Source: JAQVYB01 sp964490935
Lineage (GTDB): Bacteria > Verrucomicrobiota > Kiritimatiellia > RZYC01
Assembly (NCBI GenBank): GCA_964490935.1
Contig: CAZBEO010000021.1
Coordinates: 1-47,563, forward strand
DNA: 47,563 bases
Direction of reading: 5' to 3'
Within the stretch, counting starts at the first letter, position 1. Each line of letters begins with the position of its first letter. The position numbers and the translations under genes were made by a program. Positions 7,678 through 15,923 of the stretch are shown one piece after another. Under the pieces are notes generated by a model, which worked only from the letters and a program-made list of their open reading frames with translations, did not search any database and was not told the DNA's origin.

Positions 7678-9057
7678 TCAGATCAACTCGGAAAAGACGG
7701 CATTGCTGATGAAGAGTGCCTCTTCGGTCAGGCGCAGACGATCACCTTCCAGCACGAGCATGCCCAACTCGATCAACCGCTCGACTTCCCCATCGTACAG
7801 TTCCGCAAGGGAAAACCCGGTCCGTCCACGCAGTTCGGAGAGCGAAACACCTTCCAGCAGACGCAGCCCCAGCACCACCTGCTCCCGCGCAGCCGGAAGT
7901 TGGAAAACGTCCGCCTGAGTTATCACCCCGGATGGGGTGAAGGCATATAGCCCAGGGTCGGTAGACCCTGGGGTTCTGATTCCCCAACAACCCGCGCACC
8001 CCGTCCGGGGTGCATGTTGTTTTGTTTGTCGGCTTCCCGGGGTCCGATGACCCCGGGCTATTCTCCCCGGCCCCGCCGGGGCCAGCAGATCACCATCAGG
8101 GTCAGCCCTTAATATTTGACATTTCAATTCGTCGGGCGCAGAGGTGGCCGCATCCAGCTCCTCTTCTGCGGCAGGATTCCAGCCACCGCGCTCCACTCGT
8201 CCGCGCCATTCCGTTAAATCGCGCGGATAGCCGTAACGCCGCCCTTGCCAATAACTGTGTGCGGCAGGGCCGACGCCGATATTGTCGCCACCAGTCCAAT
8301 AGATCCGGTTGTGTCTGCACTCCCGGTCGGGGCGTGCAAAATTGGAAAGCTCGTAGTGAACGTAACCTGCCGCCTTCAACTGGGCGCGGATGGCATCGTA
8401 CTGGTTGCGGCAGGTGTCATCATCCAGCGGTTCAAACTGTCCGGCCCCCAGATCGCGATGCAGGGGCGTGCCCGGCTCAACCGTCAGCGCATAACAGGAG
8501 AGGTGATCCGGTGCGAGTTCGAGCAAGCGCTCCAAATCCTCCTCCGGACCGTGCGAGACGCTGGAAGGGAGCCCATAGATCAAATCCAGGCTCAGGTTAT
8601 CGATCCCCTGCTCGCGCAGCATCCGGCAGGCGTCGCCAATTTCTTTCGCTTGGTGAATGCGGCCGAGAAAGGCCAACGCCCGCTCATCGAATGATTGCGC
8701 ACCGAGCGAGACCCGGTTAACTCCCGCATCGCGCAGCACGCGCGCCTTCTCTTTTGTCAGGGTACCCGGATTCACCTCGCAGGTAACTTCCTCCGCGTGC
8801 GGTGCACGGGACAGGACGCGGCTTAGCAACGCCTGCAGCTCCGGCAGGCTCAGGGCTGATGGCGTGCCGCCTCCGATATACACCGTAGTTGGATCAAAAG
8901 AATCCGGGAGCGACGCCAGCTCGCGCCCGAGCGACTCGGCATAGTCCTGTTCTGCCCCCGGACGAGAGGTGGGCGTTTCAGAATAGAAATCACAGTAGGC
9001 GCACTTGCGGAGGCAGAACGGCACATGAACATAGAGCCCTGAAGCCGGTGGTTTCAC
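7678..9057 (-). CDS. hemW: HemW-like radical SAM protein with in-frame repeat insertion
   Basis: A 459-residue member of the HemW (formerly HemN-like) family, linked to haem trafficking and to misannotated coproporphyrinogen oxidases. Residues 11-26 hold the radical SAM cluster site HVPFCLRKCAYCDFYS (C15, C19, C22), followed by YIGGGTPSAL and EVNPGTL, and a C-terminal winged-helix-like region. The family is usually about 380-390 residues. The excess is a segment from about residue 307 to 380, encoded by palindromic repeats at 7924-8083, between EEELDAA and REQVVLGLRLLEG, which would normally be adjacent. The insertion keeps frame. The start is GTG at 9057, overlapping the TetR stop by 4 nt (GTGA). 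Whether the insertion is tolerated in the folded enzyme is unknown. Confidence 0.88.
   Translation of the reverse strand: MKPPASGLYVHVPFCLRKCAYCDFYSETPTSRPGAEQDYAESLGRELASLPDSFDPTTVYIGGGTPSALSLPELQALLSRVLSRAPHAEEVTCEVNPGTLTKEKARVLRDAGVNRVSLGAQSFDERALAFLGRIHQAKEIGDACRMLREQGIDNLSLDLIYGLPSSVSHGPEEDLERLLELAPDHLSCYALTVEPGTPLHRDLGAGQFEPLDDDTCRNQYDAIRAQLKAAGYVHYELSNFARPDRECRHNRIYWTGGDNIGVGPAAHSYWQGRRYGYPRDLTEWRGRVERGGWNPAAEEELDAATSAPDELKCQILRADPDGDLLAPAGPGRIARGHRTPGSRQTKQHAPRTGCAGCWGIRTPGSTDPGLYAFTPSGVITQADVFQLPAAREQVVLGLRLLEGVSLSELRGRTGFSLAELYDGEVERLIELGMLVLEGDRLRLTEEALFISNAVFSELI
7924..8083. repeat. Cluster of five palindromic repeats inside hemW
   Basis: Five near-consecutive hairpins: CACCCC/GGGGTG (7924-7939), CCCAGGGTC/GACCCTGGG (7951-7972), GCACCCC/GGGGTGC (7996-8013), CCCGGGGTC/GACCCCGGG (8036-8057) and GGCCCC/GGGGCC (8069-8083). 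Each has 6-9 bp arms and a 3-4 nt loop. The block is far richer in strong palindromes than flanking hemW sequence and adds residues not expected in the protein. It resembles REP-like or Rickettsia-palindromic-element-like insertions in coding sequence. Confidence 0.8.
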
Positions 9058-9656
9058 GCTGCGGAATCCGCCTTAAAGCTTTCGATCAACAGGCGGGCCG
9101 ACGCCTTGTTCTGCTCCACATTAAGTCGCTCCGAGACCGTCAATTGGAACACACACGCCTCGAACATGCCATACAGAGCATGCACTGCCGGCTGCACATC
9201 CAGCGGGCGCAGCTCACCGCTCTCGATTCCCCGCAGCAGCAGCCGAACAAACAGACGACGCACCTTGTAGGTGTGCTTTGTAATGCGCCGGATATTCCGT
9301 TCGCCCGTCCGCCGCAAATGAATCAGATAGTAGAGAATCACATTCAGGAGTAGTTCCTGTTCGGCGAGACGGTCAAAGGTTTGCTCCATGATGCGGATCA
9401 ACTGAAGAGAAACACCGCCACCCTGCTGCAGGATGAGGCGGTAATCATCATCCATCCGGGTCGTTACGCGCAGAATGGCCTCATCAAATATTTCCCGTTT
9501 ATCCTGAAAATAGGCATACAGCGTCGTCCGGGAGAGCCCGCAGCGATCCGCGATTTTCTGATAGGTGACTCCTTGGTATCCCTGCTCCGCAAAAAGCCGC
9601 AGGGATTTGGCCAGAATCATATCCCGTCGTCCTTCATGATCAATACTGTTACGCAC
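9054..9656 (-). CDS. TetR-family transcriptional regulator
   Basis: A 200-residue regulator. Residues 10-60 form the TetR DNA-binding domain: ILAKSLRLFAEQGYQGV, then the helix-turn-helix IADRCGLSRTTLYAYFQDK. The remaining helices are the ligand-binding and dimerisation domain, with no identifiable ligand motif. The start is GTG at 9656 with an AGGAA ribosome site about 8 nt upstream. It overlaps hemW by 4 nt and is transcribed away from the fadL-type porin, a layout in which the regulator often controls itself and the divergent gene. A fatty-acid or hydrophobic ligand is plausible because the divergent gene is a FadL/TodX porin, but this is inference. Confidence 0.9.
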   Translation of the reverse strand: MRNSIDHEGRRDMILAKSLRLFAEQGYQGVTYQKIADRCGLSRTTLYAYFQDKREIFDEAILRVTTRMDDDYRLILQQGGGVSLQLIRIMEQTFDRLAEQELLLNVILYYLIHLRRTGERNIRRITKHTYKVRRLFVRLLLRGIESGELRPLDVQPAVHALYGMFEACVFQLTVSERLNVEQNKASARLLIESFKADSAA

Positions 9657-9766
9657 GGTTTATTCCTACTGTTATCCGATTAAACGCCGCTTTCAGGTCA
9701 AAAAGCTACCGGAAAGATATCAAACCCGCCGGGAAACGCAATAGCTTCCCATTCGCCAAACACGAC

Positions 9767-9779
9767 ATATTGGCAATAT
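9767..9779. promoter_or_regulatory. Candidate operator palindrome between tetR and fadL-type genes
   Basis: ATATTG-G-CAATAT is a perfect 6-bp inverted repeat with a 1-nt centre in the divergent intergenic region. It abuts a TTGTCA hexamer (9780-9785) that could be a -35 for the porin gene; no good -10 follows at 17 nt. It is the best visible palindrome for TetR binding here. Confidence 0.35.
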
Positions 9780-9889
9780 TTGTCATTGCGTCGTCTGCTA
9801 AATTCGATTAAAAAGCGACTTATATCAGCCCGGGAAGCGCAACCTGTTCCCGCCGCAGAGTTCAACACACAACACAAAGAGGAGTCGGT

Positions 9890-11218
9890 ATGTTTACATC
9901 ATTCAAACGCCTGCAGATCGGTTTCGCGGCGGGAATCATCACCTTGGGCATTGCCACCACGGCCTCATACGGCGCCGGATTTGCCATCATTGAACAGAGT
10001 GTCAAGGGCATGGGCAACGCCTATTCGGGCGGCAGCACAGCCTCCGATGACGCCAGTTGCATCTTCTTCAACCCCGCTGGCATGAGCCTCACCGGAAAGA
10101 CGGAAGTAGACGTCGGCGCCTCCGCGATTATTCCCCATTTTTCCTACAACGACGACAACTCCAGCTATCCCCGCCTCGGCATGCCGCTCAGCGGTGGCGA
10201 TGGCGGTGACGCCGGTACCGTGGCCCTCGTTCCCAATCTCTATTATAACCAGATGATCAACGAGCAGATCGCCGCAGGTATCGGCGTGAATGCCCCGTTC
10301 GGCCTCGCCACCGAATATGAAGACGGCTGGAAAGGCCGCTACCACGCCCTCCGTTCGGATGTGGCCACCATTAACATCAACCCGTCCATGGGCTTCCGGC
10401 TCACCGACTGGCTTTCCGTCGGCGCGGGTCTCAACATGGAATACGCACGCGCCGAGCTGACCTCCGCCGTGGATTTCGGCGGCATTCTCGCCTCCAAAGG
10501 CATCGCCGGTGCCCGCCCGCAGATGCTCGATGGTAAAGCTGAAATCAAGGGCGACGACTGGGGCTACGGCTACAATGCTGGCATTATGATCCTGCCCACC
10601 AAAAGCACCGTGGTCGGCCTGACCTACCGTTCGGAAGTCTCGTTTGAATTGGAAGGCGACGCCAAATACACCGTCCCCGCGCAGGCACGTGGCCTGCAAT
10701 CCATGGGCGTCTTCGTGGATACCGATGTCAAAGCCGACCTGACCCTGCCCGAAACCGTTTCGTTCGGTGTGGCCCAGAAGCTTTCCTCCAACGTCACCCT
10801 GAAAGCCGACATCCTCTGGACTCGCTGGAGCCGCTTCGAGGAATTGCGTGTACGCTACGACTCCAACCAGCCCGACTCCGTCACCGAGGAAGACTGGAAA
10901 GATGTTTTCCGTTACGCGCTGGGTCTGGACTATGCCTACAATCAGCAGTGGACCTTCCGCATCGGCACCGCCTACGATGAATCGCCGATCAAAGACAGTC
11001 AGCACCGCACCCCACGCATCCCGGATGCCAACCGCATCTGGGCCTCCTGCGGCGCCTCCTACCAGGCCACCGAAAACATAGCGATTGATGCCGGCTACAC
11101 CCACCTCTTCTTCAACAACTCCGATGTGGACAACGTGGGCCCCACCGGCGACCAAATCAAGGGGTCCTTTGAGGGCGAAGCCAATTTGATCAGCTTGCAG
11201 CTCTGCTACAACTTCTGA
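9890..11218 (+). CDS. FadL/OMPP1/TodX-family outer-membrane transporter
   Basis: A 442-residue outer-membrane beta-barrel of the long-chain fatty acid/aromatic hydrocarbon porin family. Residues 1-29 are the signal peptide; the mature N-terminus begins GAGFAIIEQSVKGMGNAYSG, with the NAYSGG and FFNPAGM motifs typical of the family's N-terminal hatch domain. Alternating amphipathic strands follow, and the protein ends with an aromatic residue (LCYNF), the usual barrel-assembly signal. A GAGGAG ribosome site precedes the ATG. It is monocistronic, ending at a strong terminator, and divergent from a TetR gene. Transport of hydrophobic substrates across the outer membrane is expected; the exact substrate is unknown. 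Confidence 0.93.
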   Translation: MFTSFKRLQIGFAAGIITLGIATTASYGAGFAIIEQSVKGMGNAYSGGSTASDDASCIFFNPAGMSLTGKTEVDVGASAIIPHFSYNDDNSSYPRLGMPLSGGDGGDAGTVALVPNLYYNQMINEQIAAGIGVNAPFGLATEYEDGWKGRYHALRSDVATININPSMGFRLTDWLSVGAGLNMEYARAELTSAVDFGGILASKGIAGARPQMLDGKAEIKGDDWGYGYNAGIMILPTKSTVVGLTYRSEVSFELEGDAKYTVPAQARGLQSMGVFVDTDVKADLTLPETVSFGVAQKLSSNVTLKADILWTRWSRFEELRVRYDSNQPDSVTEEDWKDVFRYALGLDYAYNQQWTFRIGTAYDESPIKDSQHRTPRIPDANRIWASCGASYQATENIAIDAGYTHLFFNNSDVDNVGPTGDQIKGSFEGEANLISLQLCYNF

Positions 11219-11244
11219 TCCGATCAAAACAGACCAACGCATTC

Positions 11245-11279
11245 AAAAAAAGCGCATCCGACCGGGTGCGCTTTTTTTT
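11245..11279. terminator. Bidirectional rho-independent terminator
   Basis: Seven A residues and GCGCATCC (11245-11259) pair with GGGTGCGC and a run of eight T (11264-11279), with loop GACC. Read rightward it ends the fadL-type gene; read leftward, from the gcvT stop at 11279-11281, it gives a stem followed by seven T residues. It therefore serves two convergent genes. Confidence 0.93.
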
Positions 11280-12364
11280 CACCGCGCTTTCCGTGCGGTG
11301 CCTTCCCGATAAAAGGGCAACTCCACCACTTCCGCCGCGAGCCGACGTCCGCGCGTCTCGATGGTCAATTCCTGTTTGGGCGTGGAAACCTCGGCATCCA
11401 CATAGGCCAGCGCCACCGCCACACCCAGACTCGGCGCCAACGAACCGCTCGTCACGTAGCCCACCGGCGCATCCACCAGCCGGACCACGTCATCCGCACG
11501 TGCCGCACTCTTCGTTTCCAGCCGCAGCCCCACCAGATGCTTCCGCGATCCGGCATCCTTCTCGCGAAGCAGTGCCTCGCGACCAATAAAGGTCTTCGTA
11601 AAATCCACAAATAGCCCGTGCGATGCACCCAGCGGCGAACGATCCTCAAACAGCTCATGCCCATACAGCGGATAACCCATCTCCAGGCGCAACGTATCCC
11701 GCGCACCGAGCCCCGCCGGGCGAATCCCCTCATCCGCCACCAGCGCCTTCCAAAAACGCACCGCCTCCGTCGCCGGAAAATACAACTCATATCCCCACTC
11801 ACCCGTATACCCCGTCCGACTCACCAGGCACTCCGTTCCGAGCAGCTTCACCTGCGCTGCATGAAAATACTTCAAATCAGGGAGCACGCAGCCCGCCACC
11901 CGCTCCAGCCCCGCGCGGCTCGAAGGCCCCTGAACATCAAGCTTGGCCGTGATCTCCGAGACATCCTCGAACAGCGTATCCGGCGAGATACGCTCGCGAA
12001 TCCAGGCCGCGTCGCGCCCCGTCGTCGCCGCATTCACCACCAGATAGTACCGATCCTCCCCGAGTCGGTAGCAGGTAAGGTCATCCAGCACGCAGCTATC
12101 CTCATTCAGCAGATAACCGTAGCGACACTGCCCCACCGCCAGCGTGGAAATCCGCTGCGTCAGCATGCGCTCCAAATCTCCCGCCGCATCTTTTCCCATG
12201 AGCAGAAATTCGCCCATGTGGCAGATGTCAAACAGGGAGCACGCCGACCGCGTCTGCTGATGCTCCGCCAGAATCCCTTCGTACTGGATAGGCATATCCC
12301 ATCCCCCGAAAGGAGCCATACGCGCACCCAGCAAGATATGTTCATTATAAAGTGGAGTTTTCAT
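11279..12364 (-). CDS. gcvT: Aminomethyltransferase, glycine cleavage T protein
   Basis: A 361-residue tetrahydrofolate-dependent aminomethyltransferase that releases ammonia from the H-protein-bound intermediate and makes 5,10-methylene-THF. Recognisable segments are FGGWDMPIQY near residue 20, LFDICHMGEF near 47, DVQGPSS near 150, SRTGYTGEWGYEL near 185 and RDTLRLEMGYPLYGHEL near 233, in the family order and at normal length. Longer open frame exists upstream, but MKTPLYNEHILLGARMAPF aligns as the natural N-terminus. No Shine-Dalgarno precedes the ATG and a promoter lies just upstream, so the mRNA may be leaderless. No gcvH or gcvP is in the window. Confidence 0.93.
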   Translation of the reverse strand: MKTPLYNEHILLGARMAPFGGWDMPIQYEGILAEHQQTRSACSLFDICHMGEFLLMGKDAAGDLERMLTQRISTLAVGQCRYGYLLNEDSCVLDDLTCYRLGEDRYYLVVNAATTGRDAAWIRERISPDTLFEDVSEITAKLDVQGPSSRAGLERVAGCVLPDLKYFHAAQVKLLGTECLVSRTGYTGEWGYELYFPATEAVRFWKALVADEGIRPAGLGARDTLRLEMGYPLYGHELFEDRSPLGASHGLFVDFTKTFIGREALLREKDAGSRKHLVGLRLETKSAARADDVVRLVDAPVGYVTSGSLAPSLGVAVALAYVDAEVSTPKQELTIETRGRRLAAEVVELPFYREGTARKAR

Positions 12365-12372
12365 AGGAAAAC

Positions 12373-12399
12373 GGTATATAGACCCCTTAAATCTGTCAA
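12373..12399 (-). promoter_or_regulatory. Candidate gcvT promoter giving a leaderless mRNA
   Basis: On the minus strand a perfect TTGACA (12394-12399) is followed after 15 nt by TATACC (12373-12378). The gcvT ATG begins 8 nt after the -10 box, about where transcription should start, and no ribosome site is present. The spacer is shorter than the ideal 17 nt. Confidence 0.45.
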
Positions 12400-12506
12400 T
12401 CTTCCGGTGCATAAATCGGATGGTCCGACAGCGTTCGCCGGGAGCCCAAGTCAAGCGCCGGGGCCATCCGGGAAAAGGCAAAAACACCATTTTGGGGAAT
12501 GCGGCT

Positions 12507-13289
12507 TTGACTAAAGACATAGGAAAGACTTTACGCGACTGGGATTATGCGCCGGGACACATCAACGCACGCTGGATTTCCGGCGACGATGGACAGCCCC
12601 GCATCCAACTGCGCCTGGATCTAGGCGTGCTACAAATGTTTCCTGAAGACCGGCCCGACGGGAAAAAACCCTTCGGATTCGCCTCCCTCCTCGGCTATTA
12701 CATCCACTTGGAGGAAAATACCCAACCCGACCATCCCGCGCTCGATCTCAACCCCGACGCCTGCATGGCCCTCCTCCAAGAGGCCGTTCAGTTCTACTAC
12801 CGCTACATCTCCTTCTCCGCCCTCGGCTACCTTGATGGCGTCATTGATGACACCGAACACTCCCTCCAAATATTCGAATTCATCGCCCGACATGCCGATG
12901 ACGACGAAATCGTCTGGCAATTTTTCCAGTTCTTTCCCTACGTCCGCATGATGAACGCGCGGGCCGTATCCGAAAAAGCCGTCGAAGAGAAAAACTTCGA
13001 CGAGGCCATCGAGGTGGTGGAAGCCGCCATCGACGACCTGCGCGATTTCCTCGAGGACTTTTCCGATTTTGAAGAGGACGAGGTCTGCGATGAGCTGATC
13101 ATGCTGCAGGACATGCTCGAAAACCTGAAGAAACGAAAACCGAAAACCAAACTCGAACGCCTGCAGGAAAATCTGGACCGGGCCATCTCCGTGGAAAATT
13201 ACGAACGTGCGGCCCTGATTCGCGATGAACTAAACACCATACAGGCCACAGTAAAAACCAAGACCGCCCGCCCCGTCAAAACCAAATAG
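12507..13289 (+). CDS. UvrB/UvrC-motif protein
   Basis: A 260-residue soluble protein. Residues about 220-258 (KLERLQENLDRAISVENYER, then AALIRDEL) are a UvrB/UvrC interaction motif (UVR helical hairpin). The N-terminal 170 residues belong to a conserved type with RLDLGVLQMFPEDRPDGKKP and a helical segment LLQEAVQFYYRYISFSALG; I recall such proteins from planctomycetes and relatives, where they are annotated loosely as UvrBC-like. The frame is open to an ATG at 12420, but the N-terminal part there looks unlike protein; the TTG at 12507 has a GGGGA site 8 nt upstream and is preferred. Function is unknown; the UVR motif suggests partner binding and not nuclease activity. It precedes tatC by 47 nt. 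Confidence 0.72.
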   Translation: MTKDIGKTLRDWDYAPGHINARWISGDDGQPRIQLRLDLGVLQMFPEDRPDGKKPFGFASLLGYYIHLEENTQPDHPALDLNPDACMALLQEAVQFYYRYISFSALGYLDGVIDDTEHSLQIFEFIARHADDDEIVWQFFQFFPYVRMMNARAVSEKAVEEKNFDEAIEVVEAAIDDLRDFLEDFSDFEEDEVCDELIMLQDMLENLKKRKPKTKLERLQENLDRAISVENYERAALIRDELNTIQATVKTKTARPVKTK

Positions 13290-13336
13290 AGGCACCCAGA
13301 AAAACCGGTCATGCGGAAGAAAACGGACTCCAGATC

Positions 13337-14101
13337 ATGCGATCTCAATCTCTGCGCGACAACTCAACATCCTTTCTCGATCACTTGGAAGAGTTCCGCT
13401 TCACCCTGATCCGCTCCCTGATCGCCTATACCGTCGGGTTTCTCATCGCCCTACCCTGCACCCCGGCCATCCTGCGCCTGCTCACCCGCCCATTGGCCTC
13501 GCCCGAGGCAGCCCTGCAACCCGCACTCCTGCAAAGCATCCGCGTGGCCGGTGCCTTCACGCTCGCCATGAAAACCGCCGGCATTACCGGACTGCTCCTC
13601 TCCGCACCCGTGATCCTCTTCCTGCTCGGGGGATTCGTCTTCCCCGGCTTAACCCAACGCGAACGACGAGCCGTCCTCTTCGCTACCATCGGCGCCGCCG
13701 TCCTCTTTCTCGTCGGTGTCTTTCTGGGATACCACACTACCCTACGCGTCGCCCTGCAAATCATGCTTCAATTCCATCACTGGCTCGGGATCGTCCCTGG
13801 ATGGACTATGGACAGCTACGTCTCCTTCTGCCTTGCCCTCCTGCTTGCCTTCGGCTTCACCTTCCAGTTGCCCGTCATCATCCTGACCCTCGGATCACTA
13901 GGCATCCTCTCCTCCTCCCTGCTTCGCGCCAAACGCCCGCACGTCATTGTGGGCCTCTTCATTCTCTCCATGTTGCTCACCCCGCCCGACGTCTTCACCC
14001 AGCTTATGCTGGCCACTCCCATGGTTTTGCTGTATGAAGCCTGCATTTGGATTCTCTTCTTCTTCGAACGAAAAAATAGACACTCACAGGAGGAATCATG
14101 A
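13337..14101 (+). CDS. tatC: Twin-arginine translocase subunit TatC
   Basis: A 254-residue inner-membrane protein with six predicted transmembrane helices, the receptor subunit of the Tat export system for folded proteins. The N-terminus has SFLDHLEEFRFTLIRS, the family's cytoplasmic signature (HLEELR type). Later signatures include FxFQLPVIILTLGSLGI near residue 175 and a final segment LLTPPDVFTQLMLATPM. It overlaps thrC by 4 nt (ATGA), so the two are likely translated together. TatA/B are not in the window. Confidence 0.93.
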   Translation: MRSQSLRDNSTSFLDHLEEFRFTLIRSLIAYTVGFLIALPCTPAILRLLTRPLASPEAALQPALLQSIRVAGAFTLAMKTAGITGLLLSAPVILFLLGGFVFPGLTQRERRAVLFATIGAAVLFLVGVFLGYHTTLRVALQIMLQFHHWLGIVPGWTMDSYVSFCLALLLAFGFTFQLPVIILTLGSLGILSSSLLRAKRPHVIVGLFILSMLLTPPDVFTQLMLATPMVLLYEACIWILFFFERKNRHSQEES

Positions 14102-15360
14102 GCATGAACGGATTTCGCTGCTTTCGATGCAACGCCACCCAGCCGGCCACCTTCATCGGATTCCAATGCCCCGCCTGCGGCGGCAACCTCGAAATCACCT
14201 ATCCCTACCGTGAAATCGGAGCCCAGCTTCAGGGGCAATTCACCTCCGACCGGGACGACATCTTTCGCTACCTCCCCCTACTGCCCATCGCAAACGACCG
14301 CTACGCCCCGGCACTGCGCGTCGGCCATACCCCCCTCTACGCCGCAGAACGCCTCGGTGCCGCAGCCGGTCTTCCGCATCTCCTACTCAAAGATGAAGGC
14401 CTCAATCCCAGCGCCTCCTTCAAGGACCGGGCCAGTGCCGTAGCCATTGCCTGCGCCCGCGAAATCGGTGCCCCGATGACCGCCGGTGCCAGCACCGGAA
14501 ACGCCGGCAGTTCGATGGCCTGCATGTCCGCCGCCGCCGGAATCCCCTGCGTCATCTTCGTCCCCGAAAAAGCGCCCGTGGCCAAACTCACCCAACTGCT
14601 CATCTTCGGCGCGCGCGTCATTGCCGTACGCGGAACCTATGACGACGCCTTTGATCTCTGCACGCAGGTGTGCGAACGCCATGGATGGTTCAACCGAAAC
14701 ACCGGCTTCAACCCCTACACCCGCGAAGGCAAAAAAACGTGCAGCTTCGAACTCTGGGAGCAACTCAACGGCGTAATCCCCGACTGGGTGGTCGTCCCCG
14801 TGGGCGACGGCAACATCCTCAGCGGCATCTGGAAAGGATTCCGCGAACTGCGTGAAACCGGCCTTGCCACCAAAACCCCGCGCCTACTCTGCGCACAATC
14901 CGAATTAAGCGCCGCCATCACCCAAACCATCCGAAAAATCGGAACCCGCTCCGTCGCCGACTGGTCGCAAATCACCGTTGAAAACGTACGAGCCACCACC
15001 ATCGCCGACTCCATCTCCGTGGATATCCCGCGCGACGGACTCGCCGCCGTACGGGCCGTCATAGAATCCAATGGCGAAGCCGTCACCGTGCCGGATGCCG
15101 CCATTCTCGACGCCCTTTCCGAGCTGGCCCGCCAAGCCGCTGTCTTTTCCGAACCCGCCGCCGCCACCGCTTGGGCCTGCGCCAAAAAAGCCGCCGCCGA
15201 TGGCCTCATCAAAAAGAACGAAACCGTCGTCTGCCTGCTCACCGGCAGCGGACTCAAAGATGTCGCTTCCGCCCGGAAAATCGTGCAGGACCCCGTCCTC
15301 ATCGACCCGAACCTCCCCGCTGCGGAAGCCGCCCTAGCCGATATCATTGCAGACACCTGA
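14098..15360 (+). CDS. thrC: Threonine synthase
   Basis: A 420-residue PLP enzyme converting O-phosphohomoserine to threonine. The N-terminus carries a zinc-ribbon-like Cys quartet (C8, C11, C24, C27), seen in many type II threonine synthases. The PLP lysine is K109 in NPSASFKDRAS, the phosphate-binding loop ASTGNAGSS follows, and VPVGDGNILSGIWKGF sits near 240. An AGGAGG site precedes the ATG, which overlaps the tatC stop. Length and motif order are normal. A cysteate synthase or other fold II lyase is less likely. Confidence 0.92.
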   Translation: MSMNGFRCFRCNATQPATFIGFQCPACGGNLEITYPYREIGAQLQGQFTSDRDDIFRYLPLLPIANDRYAPALRVGHTPLYAAERLGAAAGLPHLLLKDEGLNPSASFKDRASAVAIACAREIGAPMTAGASTGNAGSSMACMSAAAGIPCVIFVPEKAPVAKLTQLLIFGARVIAVRGTYDDAFDLCTQVCERHGWFNRNTGFNPYTREGKKTCSFELWEQLNGVIPDWVVVPVGDGNILSGIWKGFRELRETGLATKTPRLLCAQSELSAAITQTIRKIGTRSVADWSQITVENVRATTIADSISVDIPRDGLAAVRAVIESNGEAVTVPDAAILDALSELARQAAVFSEPAAATAWACAKKAAADGLIKKNETVVCLLTGSGLKDVASARKIVQDPVLIDPNLPAAEAALADIIADT

Positions 15361-15443
15361 TCCATTCTTCGCGGAAATAGCCTTTCAGGGCCCCACGTTC
15401 TCTGCTAAATAGTTCCCGTCAATTCGGACAACGAGGAATGATC

Positions 15444-15905
15444 ATGACCGCTGAAGGCATATTTCAAATAGATACACCGGGGGTGGACGCTGCACGTATC
15501 GTACGCGAGGTGCAGGAGACCGTAGAAAAAAAACTCGAAGAGGGCATATACGACGATGCGCGGATTGCCCGCTCCGAACGCCTCAACCTGAATAACCTGC
15601 GCAATCAGGAACAATTTCTCGGCTTTTATCTGCGCTGCCTGCGCGATGCCGTCTTTGTGAATATCTCGGACTTCGAAATTCACGAGCGCCGCAAGGGCCT
15701 GGCCCCTCTGCTCGTCGCCTTTAAAAAAACCATTTGGAATGTGCTGAAATTTTACACCTACCGCCTTTGGTCGCAGCAAAACGAAGTGAACGGACTACTC
15801 GTCACGGCCATTGAAACGCTCGATGAAAAACAGACAGCCAAACTCGGCGAACTCGAATCCCAGGTGGCCGAATTGAAGGCGGAAATCGAACGGTTGAAGT
15901 CCTGA
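15444..15905 (+). CDS. Small helical protein heading glycosyltransferase operon
   Basis: A 153-residue protein with no signal peptide or enzymatic motif. Residues 15-45 are helical and charged, the middle (FLGFYLRCLRDAVFVNISDF) is conserved-looking, and the last 35 residues (ETLDEKQTAKLGELESQVAE onward) form a coiled coil. Two ATGs occur six bases apart; the GAGGA site is correctly spaced for the second, at 15444. It lies 18 nt before a GT4 gene. It may be an accessory or scaffold subunit of the polysaccharide machinery, but I do not recognise the family. Confidence 0.68.
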   Translation: MTAEGIFQIDTPGVDAARIVREVQETVEKKLEEGIYDDARIARSERLNLNNLRNQEQFLGFYLRCLRDAVFVNISDFEIHERRKGLAPLLVAFKKTIWNVLKFYTYRLWSQQNEVNGLLVTAIETLDEKQTAKLGELESQVAELKAEIERLKS

Positions 15906-15923
15906 TCCGAATCGGCGCACACC

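Noticed and set aside
9965..11242. Long open frame on the minus strand opposite the fadL-type gene (425 codons)
   Set aside because: Composition-driven shadow frame; the plus-strand porin has signal peptide, family motifs, ribosome site and terminator.
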